Positions 8,976 to 18,193 are shown, counted from the stretch's first letter. The stretch is DNA of 64,000 nucleotides from Nocardioides deserti (GCF_014266025.1 NZ_JACMYC010000001.1:620001-684000); one strand, 5' to 3'. A program made the numbers and translations. Notes: generated from the sequence alone by a model not told the origin.

Positions 8976-10016
8976 ATGAGCGGGTCGACGGGCAAGAAGA
9001 CCGAGCGGCTGCTCAACCTCCTCATCATGCTGCTGGTCCAGCGCCGGTTCGTGCCCAAGGAGCGGATCCGCTCGATCCTCTACGCGGGGGCCAGCGACGA
9101 GGCGTTCGAGAAGATGTTCGAGCGCGACAAGGACGAGCTGCGCTCGCTCGGCGTGCCGATCGAGGTCGGGCAGATCGACGCCTACTTCGACGACGAGCCG
9201 GGCTACCGCATCCGGCCCGACGAGTTCGCGCTGCCGGCGATCGACCTCGAGGCCGACGAGGCGTCGGTGATCGCGTTGGCGACCAAGGTCTGGGAGCACG
9301 CCCGGCTGGCCGACGCCACCACCGAGGCGGTCCGCAAGCTGGTCGCCCTCGGCGTGCCCGTCGACGTCAGCGCACTCGACATCGTCGAGCCGCGGCTCAC
9401 CGCCGACGAGCCGTCCTTCGACGTGTTCCTCGAGGCGACCACCGAGCGCACCCCCGTCGAGTTCGACTACCTCCGCAGCGGGGGCACCGCACCGGCACGC
9501 CGCCACCTGCAGCCGTGGGGCGTCGTGCGCTACTCCGGCCGGTGGTACGTCGTCGGGCTCGACACCGACCGCGGCGCCGAGCGCGTCTTCCGGCTCTCGC
9601 GGGTGCAGGGCGAGGCGACCAAGGTCGGCGAGCCGGGGTCGTACGACGTCCCGCCGGGCACCGACGTGCGCGAGGTGGCCCGCCGGCTGGCGCCACCTCC
9701 GACCAGCGACCGCACCGTCGTGCTGGTGCGGGCGGGCGCCGGGTACGCGCTGCGCCGCAACGCCGACGAGACCCAGGTGGGCGTCCCCGGCCCGGACGAG
9801 CGGACCGCGTGGGACCGGCTGGTGTTGACGCGCGGCATCCCCGGCGCCGCCGACGAGATCCTCGCCCACGGCGCCGACGTCGTCGTCGAGGAGCCGGCCT
9901 GGCTGCGCGAGCAGGTGGTCCAGCGGCTCTCCGCGGCGCTGGACCTGAGGCTCGACCCGTCGCTGGACCCGTCGCTGGACCCGACCCTGGACCCGACGGC
10001 GGGGCAGGCGTCGTGA
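8976..10016 (+). CDS. pafB: WYL-domain transcriptional activator PafB
   Basis: PafB pairs with PafC to form the mycobacterial LexA-independent DNA-damage activator. The 346 residues have an N-terminal winged-helix region (about 5-70, RRFVPKERIRSILYAG) followed by the WYL domain (about 145-240, GRWYVVGLDTDRGAERVFRLSR) and a C-terminal WCX-like extension. The start MSGSTGKKTERLLNL has GGGAGAG upstream. The C-terminus carries a four-unit Leu-Asp-Pro-Ser/Thr repeat not expected in the family. It overlaps pafC by four bases (GTGA), so the two subunits are co-translated. Confidence 0.93.
   Translation: MSGSTGKKTERLLNLLIMLLVQRRFVPKERIRSILYAGASDEAFEKMFERDKDELRSLGVPIEVGQIDAYFDDEPGYRIRPDEFALPAIDLEADEASVIALATKVWEHARLADATTEAVRKLVALGVPVDVSALDIVEPRLTADEPSFDVFLEATTERTPVEFDYLRSGGTAPARRHLQPWGVVRYSGRWYVVGLDTDRGAERVFRLSRVQGEATKVGEPGSYDVPPGTDVREVARRLAPPPTSDRTVVLVRAGAGYALRRNADETQVGVPGPDERTAWDRLVLTRGIPGAADEILAHGADVVVEEPAWLREQVVQRLSAALDLRLDPSLDPSLDPTLDPTAGQAS
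9951..9998 (+). repeat. Four 12-base tandem repeats in the 3' end of pafB
   Basis: Units of the type CTGGACCCGTCG are repeated four times with one to three changes each, coding Leu-Asp-Pro-Ser/Thr four times near the PafB C-terminus. The unit length keeps the frame, so copy-number change would lengthen or shorten the tail without breaking the gene. Confidence 0.9.
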
Positions 10017-11080
10017 GCGCGCGGCGTACTCCCTCCGACAAGCAGCCGGCGAAGCAGCCGGCCAGCGGGGCCAAGGACCAGGTGGGGCGGCTGCTGGCGC
10101 TCGTGCCGTACCTCCACGCCCACGGGCAGGTCCGCGTGGACGACGCGGCCGCGGCGCTGGGCGTCGCGCCCGACCAGGTCGTCAAGGACCTCAAGGTGCT
10201 GCTCATGGTCGGCCTGCCCGGCGGCTATCCCGACGACCTCATCGACGTCGACCTCGACTCGCTCGAGGGGCCGGAGGCCGACGGCGTCATCCGGGTCTCG
10301 AACGCCGACTACCTCGCTCGGCCGCTGCGGCTCACGCCCACCGAGGCGACCGCGATCATCGTGGCCCTCCGGGCGCTGCGGGAGGGCGCGGGGGAGGAGA
10401 CCCGCGGCATCGTCGACCGGGCGCTCGGCAAGCTCGAGGCGGCCGCCGCCGAGGCCGCACCCCAGGTGGACCCCGGGCTCGACGCCGCCGACGTCGACCT
10501 GGCGCTGCGCGCGACGCGGCTGCAGCAGGCCGCGGACGAGCGCCGCCAGGTGCGGATGACCTACTGGGTGCCGAGCCGGGACGAGCAGTCGGTCCGGGTC
10601 GTCGACCCGCGCGGCGTGGTCAACCACCACGGCTTCTCCTACCTCGACGCGTGGGACCACGGCGCCGAGGCGCCGCGGCTGTTCCGGCTGGACCGGATCC
10701 ACGAGCTCGAGGTCCTGGACCGGCCGATCGAGACCGAGCCGGCCGCCCCGCGCGACCTGAGCGAGGGGATCTTCAGCCAGTCCGAGGAGACCCGGCGGGT
10801 CACGCTGCGCCTCGAGCCGCCCGCGCGGTGGGTGACCGAGTACTACCCGGTCGAGGATGCCCGTTCCGCGGCCGACGGCTCGCTCGAGGTCGACCTCGTC
10901 GTGGCCGACGACCGCTGGCTGCTGCGCCTGCTGCTCCGGTTGGCCCCGCACGCGCGGGTGCTCGTTCCCGAGGAGTTCACCGAGGTGTTCACCGCCGCAG
11001 CGGCGGAAGCGCTCGAGCACTACCGGGCCCCCGGCGTAGGATGGGCCCAGCACGACCACCCAGCACCCCAGCACACGTGA
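10013..11080 (+). CDS. pafC: WYL-domain transcriptional activator PafC
   Basis: The 355-residue partner of PafB, with its own winged helix (about 20-75, VRVDDAAAALGVAPDQVVKDL) and WYL region (about 170-245, HHGFSYLDAWDHGAEAPRLFRLDR). The GTG start is fixed by the four-base overlap with pafB. In mycobacteria the PafBC pair turns on recA and other repair genes after damage. The link to pupylation is mostly gene order. A likely tatA promoter (TAGGAT at 11037-11042) lies inside its 3' end. Confidence 0.93.
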   Translation: MSARRTPSDKQPAKQPASGAKDQVGRLLALVPYLHAHGQVRVDDAAAALGVAPDQVVKDLKVLLMVGLPGGYPDDLIDVDLDSLEGPEADGVIRVSNADYLARPLRLTPTEATAIIVALRALREGAGEETRGIVDRALGKLEAAAAEAAPQVDPGLDAADVDLALRATRLQQAADERRQVRMTYWVPSRDEQSVRVVDPRGVVNHHGFSYLDAWDHGAEAPRLFRLDRIHELEVLDRPIETEPAAPRDLSEGIFSQSEETRRVTLRLEPPARWVTEYYPVEDARSAADGSLEVDLVVADDRWLLRLLLRLAPHARVLVPEEFTEVFTAAAAEALEHYRAPGVGWAQHDHPAPQHT

Positions 11081-11088
11081 GGACCCTC

Positions 11089-11361
11089 ATGCTTCCGCTC
11101 GTCGCAGGTCTCGGCACCACCGAGCTGCTCATCATCCTGGCCGTGCTGATCCTGTTGTTCGGTGCCTCCAAGCTCCCCGAGCTGGCTCGTGGCAGCGGTC
11201 GCGCGCTGCGCATCTTCAAGGCCGAGACCAAGGGCCTGATGGACGACGACGACGCCGACAGCGACGCCACGAAGACCACCGAGCAGCGCGAGATCGAGGC
11301 CCGCCAGCAGGCGCAGCTCGACACCGAGACCGAGCGCCAGCGCCGCGGCGACACCGCCTGA
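11089..11361 (+). CDS. tatA: Sec-independent translocase subunit TatA
   Basis: A 90-residue pore-forming component of the twin-arginine export system. One N-terminal membrane helix (about 7-25, TTELLIILAVLILLFG) is followed by the hinge ASKLPELARGSGRALRIFK, an amphipathic helix, and a charged cytoplasmic tail. The ATG is preferred over a GTG four codons upstream because GTGAGGA gives it a ribosome site. It lies directly upstream of tatC. No tatB is seen here. Confidence 0.95.
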   Translation: MLPLVAGLGTTELLIILAVLILLFGASKLPELARGSGRALRIFKAETKGLMDDDDADSDATKTTEQREIEARQQAQLDTETERQRRGDTA

Positions 11362-11372
11362 CCCGCCCCCGC

Positions 11373-12218
11373 TTGTCCATCTCCGGGGTCCTCGACCTCT
11401 TCCGCGGTCGACCGCACCACCCGGTGGGCGCGGACGGCCGCATGGCGCTGTCCGACCACCTGCGTGAGCTGCGCGCGCGCCTGCTCAAGGCGACGGTGTT
11501 CTTCCTCATCGCCTTCGTCATCGGGCTCGTGGTCTACGACCCGTGGCTGCTCGACCTGATCCTCGACCCCTACAACGACGCCCAGGCCGCGCTCGAGGGC
11601 CAGGCCGAGACCAAGGCCTACATCGCCTCCGCCGGCGGCCCGCTGCTGCTGCAGCTCAAGCTCGCCGGGGTCGCCGCGATCGTGGCGAGCAGCCCGTTCT
11701 GGCTCTACCAGATCTGGGCGTTCATCGTGCCCGGCCTGCACGCCCACGAGCGGCGCTGGACCCGGGTCTTCGCCGCCATCGCCGGCCCCATCTTCTTCCT
11801 CGGCGTCGGCACGGGCTACTACGTGCTGCCCAAGGGCCTCGAGGTCCTCATCGGGTTCACCCCCGACGGGCTGGAGAACCTCGTGGAGTTCGGCGAGTAC
11901 TTCGGGTTCTTCACCCGCATGCTGCTCGTCTTCGGCGTCGCCTTCGAGATCCCGCTGTTCGTCATCATGCTCAACCTCGCCGGCGTGGTCAGCGGCAAGG
12001 CCCTGGGCCGCTACCGGCCCTGGATCATCATCGGCACCTTCGTCTTCGCCGCCGTCGCCACGCCCTCGACCGACCCGTTCTCCATGCTCATGCTCGCCCT
12101 GCCGATGCTGCTGCTCTTCGTCGTCGCCGAGGTCATCGCCCGGCTCGTGGACCGCTCCCGCGGCCGGGGTGCGGACCGCACCGACCAGTGGGACGACGAC
12201 GCCCTCTCACCGCTGTGA
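11373..12218 (+). CDS. tatC: Sec-independent translocase subunit TatC
   Basis: The six-helix receptor that binds twin-arginine signal peptides. The 281-residue product contains the family N-terminal motif MALSDHLRELRARLLKA, the SSPFWLYQIWAFIVPGLHAHERR segment, FGVAFEIPLF and the C-terminal ATPSTDPFSMLMLALPML. The first in-frame start is TTG at 11373. An ATG at 11442, just before the conserved helix, is an alternative that would shorten the protein by 23 residues. It forms an operon with tatA, 11 bases apart. Confidence 0.95.
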   Translation: MSISGVLDLFRGRPHHPVGADGRMALSDHLRELRARLLKATVFFLIAFVIGLVVYDPWLLDLILDPYNDAQAALEGQAETKAYIASAGGPLLLQLKLAGVAAIVASSPFWLYQIWAFIVPGLHAHERRWTRVFAAIAGPIFFLGVGTGYYVLPKGLEVLIGFTPDGLENLVEFGEYFGFFTRMLLVFGVAFEIPLFVIMLNLAGVVSGKALGRYRPWIIIGTFVFAAVATPSTDPFSMLMLALPMLLLFVVAEVIARLVDRSRGRGADRTDQWDDDALSPL

Positions 12219-12225
12219 TGCTTCT

Positions 12226-12669
12226 GTGACGCCGCCGCCGGGGGACCAGGACGACCAGCACGGGCTGGCGCCGGTCGACCCGTTCGACCTGCCCGAGTGG
12301 CTCGGCACCGGCGAGGTCGCCTGGCGCCCGGAGTCCGGGGTGCGCACCGGCCACCTGGTCCGTGGCCGGCTCGCCCGTGGGCCGGCGGACGGCGCCGACG
12401 AGCTCGCCTGCGACCTGCTCGCCGTCGACGAGGCCTGGCCCGCGCCGGTCGCCGACGAGGCCGCTCGCCGCCGCGCGCACCAGGCCTGGCGGCACGGCCA
12501 GGTCGACGTCGTACGCCGTGGCGAGCGGCTGACCCTCGCCGTGCCGGGGACGTCGTTCACCGCCGACCGGGTGCTCGACGCCCTGGAGCGGCTGGCCCGG
12601 GCGGTGGGCGCGGACCCCGAGCGGTACGCCGCGCACCTGCGGATCGGCACCGAACGCGGCTCGCGGTAG
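12226..12669 (+). CDS. Hypothetical protein between tatC and lipid-kinase gene
   Basis: A 147-residue soluble, acidic and arginine-rich protein starting with GTG at 12226. It has a proline-rich N-terminus, a segment DPFDLPEWLGTGEVAWRP, and a C-terminal helix (DRVLDALERLARAVGADPERYAAHLRIG). I recognise no catalytic motif. Seven bases separate it from tatC, so it is probably in the tat operon. Confidence 0.7.
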   Translation: MTPPPGDQDDQHGLAPVDPFDLPEWLGTGEVAWRPESGVRTGHLVRGRLARGPADGADELACDLLAVDEAWPAPVADEAARRRAHQAWRHGQVDVVRRGERLTLAVPGTSFTADRVLDALERLARAVGADPERYAAHLRIGTERGSR

Positions 12670-12681
12670 GCCGCGCGCCGG

Positions 12682-12687
12682 TAGGGT
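12682..12687 (+). promoter_or_regulatory. -10 box of the lipid-kinase gene
   Basis: TAGGGT stands six bases before the GTG at 12694, with no ribosome site between, matching the leaderless pattern seen elsewhere in the window. Confidence 0.55.
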
Positions 12688-12693
12688 CCGCCC

Positions 12694-13575
12694 GTGGCCG
12701 GCAGCTCCCGCGAGATCGCGCTCCTGACGAACCCCACCGCCGGCCAGGGCCGGGGCGCCCGGCACCGGGCGGCCGCGCTCGGACGGTTCCGCGACGCGGG
12801 CCTGCTGGTGAGGGACCTGGTGGGCCGCGACGCCGACGAGGCGCTCGACCTCGCCCGCGCCGCCGTCGCCGACGGCGTCGAGGCGCTGGTCGTCTGCGGC
12901 GGCGACGGCATGGCGCACCTCGGCGTGCAGGCACTTGCCGGTACCGGCGTCCCGCTCGGCCTCGTGCCCGCCGGCACCGGCAACGACGTGGCCCGGTACT
13001 TCGACGTCCCCCGCACGGACCCGCTCGCGGCCGCCGACCGGGTCATCGCCGGCCGCACCCGCACCATCGACCTGGCCCGGTCCGGCTCGCGGTGGTTCGT
13101 GACTGTCCTCGCCGCGGGCTTCGACGCGATCGTCAACGAGCGCGCCAACGCGATGACCTGGCCGCGCGGCCAGATGCGCTACAACCTCGCGACCCTCGCC
13201 GAGCTGCGGGTCTTCGAGCCGCTGCCGTACACGATCGAGGTCGACGGCCGCCGGATCCGCACGGACGCGATGCTCGTCGCGGTCGGCAACGGGCCGTCGT
13301 TCGGCGGCGGCCTGCGCATCGCCGAGGGCGCCTTGCTCGACGACGGCATGCTGGACGTCGTGATCATCAAGCCGCTGAGCAAGGTGGGCCTCGTGCGGGC
13401 CTACCCGCGTCTGTTCCAGGGCACCCACACGCGGCTGCCGCAGTACGAGCACCACCGCGCCCGCACCGTCACCGTCGCGGCGCCGGGCATCGTGGCGTAC
13501 GCCGACGGCGAGCGGTTCGGCCCGCTGCCCCTGACCGTCGAGGCCGTGCCCGGCGCGCTTACCGTTCTCGCATGA
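12694..13575 (+). CDS. Diacylglycerol/sphingosine kinase-family lipid kinase
   Basis: A 293-residue DAGK-catalytic-domain protein. It has the phosphate-binding NPTAGQGRG near residue 10, the GGDGMAHLG nucleotide motif near 70, and PAGTGNDVAR near 90, followed by the two-layer C-terminal domain (FGGGLRIAEGALLDDGMLDVV). Members phosphorylate diacylglycerol or related lipids at the inner membrane face. The exact lipid is unknown. The stop overlaps the helY ATG by four bases. Confidence 0.88.
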   Translation: MAGSSREIALLTNPTAGQGRGARHRAAALGRFRDAGLLVRDLVGRDADEALDLARAAVADGVEALVVCGGDGMAHLGVQALAGTGVPLGLVPAGTGNDVARYFDVPRTDPLAAADRVIAGRTRTIDLARSGSRWFVTVLAAGFDAIVNERANAMTWPRGQMRYNLATLAELRVFEPLPYTIEVDGRRIRTDAMLVAVGNGPSFGGGLRIAEGALLDDGMLDVVIIKPLSKVGLVRAYPRLFQGTHTRLPQYEHHRARTVTVAAPGIVAYADGERFGPLPLTVEAVPGALTVLA

Positions 13576-16367
13576 GCACCGCTGACGAGACCGACGACCA
13601 GCAGCTCACCCCCGCGCAGCGCTACGCGGCGTACCGCGCCACCAAGCAGCACCCGGTCCTCAAGGACTTCCGCGCGCTCCACGACTTCCCGCTCGACGAC
13701 TTCCAGGTCCGCGCCTGCGAGCACATCGAGGAGGGCCGTGGCGTGCTCGTCGCGGCGCCCACCGGGTCGGGCAAGACGATCGTCGGCGAGTTCGCCATCC
13801 ACCTCGCGCTCGCGACCGGCCGCAAGGCGTTCTACACGACGCCGATCAAGGCGCTGTCGAACCAGAAGTACAACGACCTGGTCCGCCGCTACGGACCCGA
13901 GCAGGTCGGCCTGCTGACCGGCGACAACGTCGTCAACGGCGAGGCGCCGATCGTCGTGATGACCACCGAGGTCCTGCGCAACATGCTCTACGCCGGCTCG
14001 CGCACCCTCATCGGGCTCGGCTTCGTGGTCATGGACGAGGTCCACTACCTCGCCGACCGCGCCCGCGGCGCGGTCTGGGAGGAGGTCATCATCCACCTCC
14101 CCGAGTCGGTCTCTCTGGTCTCGCTGTCGGCGACGGTCTCCAACGCCGAGGAGTTCGGCGAGTGGCTGGAGACCGTCCGCGGCGACACCGCGACGATCGT
14201 CGAGGAGAAGCGGCCCGTCCCGCTCTACCAGCACGTCATGGTCGGACGGCGGCTGCTCGACCTGTTCGCCTCCTCCGACGTCGACGCGGCCGCCGGCTTC
14301 GTCAAGGAGGGTGCGCCGGTCAACGACGAGCTGATGAAGGTCGCCCGCGACGACTGGGCCGCCTCCCGGATCAAGGACCGCCGCTCACCGCGCGGATCGG
14401 GCGCTCGGGGCGCCCGGCAGGTCGGCAACGGCCGGCGGGTGTGGATCCCCAGCCGGTACGACGTCATCGACCGCCTCGAGCGGGAGAACCTGCTGCCGGC
14501 CATCGTCTTCATCTTCAGCCGCGTCGGCTGCGACGCGGCCGTGACCCAGTGCCTCAACGCAGGCGTGCGGCTCACCACCCCCGCCGAGCGCGACGAGATC
14601 CACACCTACGTCGAGGAGGCGACCCGCCACCTGGCCAAGGAGGACCTCCACGTCCTCGGCTACCACGACTTCCTCGAGGCGCTCAGCCGCGGCGTCGCCG
14701 CCCACCACGCCGGCATGCTGCCGGCGTTCAAGCAGTGCGTCGAGAAGCTGTTCCTCCGCGGGCTCTGCAAGGTCGTCTTCGCGACCGAGACCCTCGCGCT
14801 CGGCATCAACATGCCGGCCCGCACGGTCGTCATCGAGAAGCTCAGCAAGTGGAACGGCGAGACGCACGCCGACATCACGCCGGGGGAGTACACCCAGCTC
14901 ACCGGCCGCGCCGGCCGTCGCGGCCTCGACGTCGAGGGCCACGGCGTCGTCATGTGGCAGCCGGGGATGAACCCGCGCGAGCTGGCCGGCCTCGCCTCCA
15001 CCCGCACCTACCCGCTCCGCTCGTCGTTCCGCCCGTCGTACAACATGGCGGTCAACCTGGTGAACCAGTTCGGCCGGGCCCGGTCGCGCGAGCTGCTCGA
15101 GCAGTCCTTCGCGCAGTTCCAGGCCGACAAGGCCGTCGTCGGGCTCGCGCGGCAGCTGCGCAAGAGCGAGGACGCGCTGCAGGGTTACCGCGACGCCGCG
15201 CAGTGCCACCTCGGCGACTTCATGGAGTACGCCGCGCTCCGCCGCCGCATCTCCGACGTCGAGAAGGAGGCCAGCCGGTCACGGCGGCAGGACCGTCGCG
15301 ACGAGGTGATCGCCTCGCTGGCGCGGCTCAAGGTCGGCGACGTCATCGACGTGCCGTCCGGCAAGTTCGCCGGGTACGCCGTCGTGGTCGACCCCGGCTA
15401 CAGCGACGAGGGGCCGCGGCCGTACGTCGTCACGCTGGACCGCCAGGCGCGTCGCCTCGCGATGATGGACTTCCAGACGCCCGTCGAGTCGCTGACCCGG
15501 CTCCGGGTGCCGCGCAGCTTCAACGGACGCAACCCGCAGATGCGGCGCGACCTGGCCTCGGCGCTGCGGGAGCGGACGCGCGACCTCCCGCCCACGGCGG
15601 TGCGACGCCGCAAGGGTTCCCCGGAGGCAGACGTCGACCCCGAGGTCGCCGAGCTGCGTCGCCAGCTCAAGGCGCACCCGTGCCACGCCTGCCCGGAGCG
15701 CGAGGACCACAGTCGGTGGGCCGAGCGGTACTACAAGCTCGAGCGGGACGCCGCCACGCTCGCGCGCCGCGTCGAGAACCGCACCAACACCGTCGCTCGT
15801 CAGTTCGACCGGGTCTGCGACGTGCTGACCGACCTGGACTACCTCGACGGCGAGGAGGTCACCGACCGGGGGCGCCACCTGATGCGGCTCTACTCCGACA
15901 TGGACCTGCTCGCCGCGGAGTGCATGCGGCACGGTCTCTGGGACGACCTCACCGCCTCCGAGCTCGCGGCCGTGCTGTCGGTGCTCGTCTTCGAGGCGCG
16001 CCGGGCCGACGACCAGTCCTCGCCGCGGATCCCGGGCGGGCGGGTGCGGTCGGTCGTCGAGGAGATGATGCGGCTCTGGGCCGACCTCGACCGGCTGGAG
16101 AAGGAGCACCGTCTCGACTTCCTGCGCCAGCCCGACCTCGGCTTCGCCTGGATGGCCTACCGCTGGGCCGAGGGCGACGAGCTCGACGACGTGCTCGGCG
16201 CCTCGGAGCTCGCCGCCGGCGACTTCGTCCGCTGGATGAAGCAGCTCCTCGACCTCGCCGGCCAGGTCGCCGACGCCGCCGGCGACTCACCCGTCCGCGG
16301 CACCGCCCGCGACGTCGTCAAGCGCCTGCGCCGCGGCGTCGTCGCCTACTCCGCCATCGCCGACTGA
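13572..16367 (+). CDS. helY: Ski2/Mtr4-like DEAD/DEAH RNA helicase HelY
   Basis: A 931-residue superfamily 2 helicase. Walker A AAPTGSGKTIVGE is near residue 60, motif II is DEVH (VVMDEVHYLADRARG), motif III is SLSATVSN, and motif VI is TGRAGRRGLDVEG. The C-terminal half contains the DSHCT-type helical domain typical of Mtr4/Ski2 relatives, and a short CHACPEREDHSRW cysteine segment at about 700. It probably unwinds structured RNA. The gene position near tat and paf genes matches M. tuberculosis helY as I recall it. The ATG overlaps the lipid-kinase stop. Confidence 0.92.
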   Translation: MSTADETDDQQLTPAQRYAAYRATKQHPVLKDFRALHDFPLDDFQVRACEHIEEGRGVLVAAPTGSGKTIVGEFAIHLALATGRKAFYTTPIKALSNQKYNDLVRRYGPEQVGLLTGDNVVNGEAPIVVMTTEVLRNMLYAGSRTLIGLGFVVMDEVHYLADRARGAVWEEVIIHLPESVSLVSLSATVSNAEEFGEWLETVRGDTATIVEEKRPVPLYQHVMVGRRLLDLFASSDVDAAAGFVKEGAPVNDELMKVARDDWAASRIKDRRSPRGSGARGARQVGNGRRVWIPSRYDVIDRLERENLLPAIVFIFSRVGCDAAVTQCLNAGVRLTTPAERDEIHTYVEEATRHLAKEDLHVLGYHDFLEALSRGVAAHHAGMLPAFKQCVEKLFLRGLCKVVFATETLALGINMPARTVVIEKLSKWNGETHADITPGEYTQLTGRAGRRGLDVEGHGVVMWQPGMNPRELAGLASTRTYPLRSSFRPSYNMAVNLVNQFGRARSRELLEQSFAQFQADKAVVGLARQLRKSEDALQGYRDAAQCHLGDFMEYAALRRRISDVEKEASRSRRQDRRDEVIASLARLKVGDVIDVPSGKFAGYAVVVDPGYSDEGPRPYVVTLDRQARRLAMMDFQTPVESLTRLRVPRSFNGRNPQMRRDLASALRERTRDLPPTAVRRRKGSPEADVDPEVAELRRQLKAHPCHACPEREDHSRWAERYYKLERDAATLARRVENRTNTVARQFDRVCDVLTDLDYLDGEEVTDRGRHLMRLYSDMDLLAAECMRHGLWDDLTASELAAVLSVLVFEARRADDQSSPRIPGGRVRSVVEEMMRLWADLDRLEKEHRLDFLRQPDLGFAWMAYRWAEGDELDDVLGASELAAGDFVRWMKQLLDLAGQVADAAGDSPVRGTARDVVKRLRRGVVAYSAIAD

Positions 16368-16418
16368 CCCCGTCCCCGCCCCCGCCGCTGCTCGGGCGCG
16401 GACGGGCGGGGGCGTCGA

Positions 16419-16490
16419 CGATCGTTCATTTGCTGGGAAGTAGCGGCTGAACGCCCGGAACCTCGCTACAACCGCGCAATTGAACGATCG
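16419..16490. repeat. Nested inverted repeat in the helY 3' spacer
   Basis: Outer arms 16419-16432 and 16477-16490 match at 13 of 14 positions (CGATCGTTCA then TTTG or ATTG). Inner arms GTAGCG (16440-16445) and CGCTAC (16464-16469) are perfect. The element is less GC-rich than its surroundings and fills much of the 184-base gap between convergent genes. It may act as a two-way terminator or be a small dispersed palindromic element. The core resembles the element at 18791. Confidence 0.7.
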
Positions 16491-16551
16491 TGTGTGCCCG
16501 GGTCGGGGACGGACGCAGCACACCAGTCGCTGGGGCGTCGACGGACGATCC

Positions 16552-17208
16552 TCAGCCGGCGGAGGTGACGGCGTCGGCGACGGGGGTGTCGCCGCCGACG
16601 AGCTCCCACTGCTTGCCGATCGAGGCGTCCTCGTCGAGGCACACCGCGAGGACGGCGGCGACGTCGGAGCGGGTGACCTCGCCCCGCTCGACGGACTCGC
16701 CGAGGGTGACGAGGCCGGTGCCGGGGTCGTCGGTGAGGGCGCCGGGACGGATGATCGTCCAGGCCAGCCCGCTGTCCCGCAGGGCGGCGTCGGCGTCACG
16801 CTTCGCCTCGACGTAGGCCTTCCAGACGTCCTCGGTGTCGTCGGGCAGCGGGGCGTCGACGCCGATGGCGGAGACCTGGAGGAAGCGCGCGATGCCGGCC
16901 TGCTCGGCCCCCTCGATCGACTTCAGCGAGCCCTCGAGGTCGACGGTGCGCTTGCGCTCGATGTTGCCGTCGGCGCCGCCACCGGCGGCGAACACGACGG
17001 CGTCGCAGCCCTCGAACGCCTCGGCGTACGCCGCGCCGTCCTGCGCCTCGATGTCGAGCATCCGCACGACGGCGCCCTTCCCCTCGAGCTCGTCGCGGTA
17101 CTCCTCCTTGCGGACGAGCGCGACCGGGGTGTGACCCCGGGCCGCGAGGGTGGTGATGAGGTGCTGGGCCACCTTGCCGTGGCCCCCGACGATCGCGATC
17201 TGGCTCAT
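16552..17208 (-). CDS. NAD(P)-binding atypical short-chain dehydrogenase (NAD(P)H-binding family)
   Basis: A 218-residue Rossmann protein with the N-terminal IVGGHGKVAQHL dinucleotide motif, DAVVFAAGGGADGN after strand 4, and WTIIRPGALTD near the C-terminus. This layout is typical of YwnB/YhfK-like atypical SDRs. The canonical YxxxK is replaced by YVEAKRDAD, which keeps the Tyr and Lys. The start is the ATG at 17208: TACGGT lies exactly seven bases upstream, so the in-frame GTG at 17217 is unlikely. Substrate unknown. Confidence 0.85.
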   Translation of the reverse strand: MSQIAIVGGHGKVAQHLITTLAARGHTPVALVRKEEYRDELEGKGAVVRMLDIEAQDGAAYAEAFEGCDAVVFAAGGGADGNIERKRTVDLEGSLKSIEGAEQAGIARFLQVSAIGVDAPLPDDTEDVWKAYVEAKRDADAALRDSGLAWTIIRPGALTDDPGTGLVTLGESVERGEVTRSDVAAVLAVCLDEDASIGKQWELVGGDTPVADAVTSAG

Positions 17209-17215
17209 GCTCCCC

Positions 17216-17221
17216 ACCGTA
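17216..17221 (-). promoter_or_regulatory. -10 box deciding the start of the NAD(P)-binding protein
   Basis: TACGGT on the minus strand is seven bases from the ATG at 17208. It would place transcription start on the start codon and overlaps the alternative GTG. Confidence 0.5.
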
Positions 17222-17257
17222 CGGACGGGTCGGTGAGGGCCCTCGGCGTCCGGTGGG

Positions 17258-18193
17258 TCAGCCGGAGAGGACGGCGGTGAGCCGCTCGACCGGGCTGGTC
17301 AGCGCCCACTGCTCGGCCAGGGCCGCGAGCCGCTCGGGGTCGCGCGGGGTGCGGGGCAGCGCGGTGCCCGACCGGTCGAGGTCGATGTCGCGGGCGACGG
17401 CGACGACGCGGGGCGCGACCTCGAGGTAGTCCGCGGCGGCCTTCAGCTTCGCCCGCGGGCCCGGCCCCATGCCCGACTCCGGGTCGAGCGCCGCCGCACG
17501 GATGCCGGCCATGTCGCCGTGCCGGCCGAGCAGGCTGGCCGCGGTCTTGTCGCCCACCCCGGCCACGCCGGGCAGCCCGTCGGAGGCGTCCCCGCGGAGG
17601 GTGGCGAAGTCGGCGTACTGGCAGGCGTCGATGCCGTACTTCTCCCGCACCCAGTCGTTGGTCACGCGCTCGTGCCGCCCGACGCCACGGGCGATGTAGA
17701 GGACGCGGACGTCAAGCTCGTCGTCGACGAGCTGGAACAGGTCCCGGTCGCCGGTGACCACATCCACCGGCTGGCCGGCACCGGTGGCGAGGGTGCCGAT
17801 GACGTCGTCGGCCTCGTAGCCGTCGGCGCCCAGCACGCGGATCCCGAACGCGTCCAGCACGTCGCGGATGATCGGGACCTGCACCTCCAGCGGGTCCGGC
17901 ACCTCCTCGACGTCCGGGGAGCCCGCGACCACCTCGACGACGCGGTGCGCCTTGTACGTCGGCAGCAGGTCGACGCGCCACTGCGGCCGCCAGTCGTTGT
18001 CCCAGCAGCAGACCAGGTCGGTGGGGCGGTACTCGTCGACCAGCCGGCTGATGAAGTCCAGCAGCCCGCGCACCGCGTTCACCGGCGTCCCGTCGGGCGC
18101 CTTGATCTCCGGCACGCCGAAGAAGGCCCGGAAGTACATCGAGGCGGTGTCGAGGAGCATCAGGCGGCCGGGCTCGGAGGTCACGCGCCGCAT
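17258..18193 (-). CDS. 5'-3' exonuclease (PolA-type flap nuclease domain)
   Basis: A free-standing 5' nuclease of 311 residues, the size of the N-terminal domain of DNA polymerase I. It shows MLLDTASMYFRAFFG at the N-terminus, CCWDNDWRPQWR, DGYEADDVIGTLA with the metal-binding acidic cluster, TGDRDLFQLV, and the helix-hairpin-helix segment LPGVAGVGDKTAASLL. It probably removes flaps or RNA primers. The ATG at 18193 is used here. A GTG at 18184 has a CAGGAT box seven bases upstream and is a reasonable alternative. Confidence 0.9.
   Translation of the reverse strand: MRRVTSEPGRLMLLDTASMYFRAFFGVPEIKAPDGTPVNAVRGLLDFISRLVDEYRPTDLVCCWDNDWRPQWRVDLLPTYKAHRVVEVVAGSPDVEEVPDPLEVQVPIIRDVLDAFGIRVLGADGYEADDVIGTLATGAGQPVDVVTGDRDLFQLVDDELDVRVLYIARGVGRHERVTNDWVREKYGIDACQYADFATLRGDASDGLPGVAGVGDKTAASLLGRHGDMAGIRAAALDPESGMGPGPRAKLKAAADYLEVAPRVVAVARDIDLDRSGTALPRTPRDPERLAALAEQWALTSPVERLTAVLSG

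Noticed and set aside
9951..9998. Possible CRISPR-like repeat
   Set aside because: The units are contiguous, in frame within pafB and without spacers. No CRISPR array or cas gene is present anywhere in the window.
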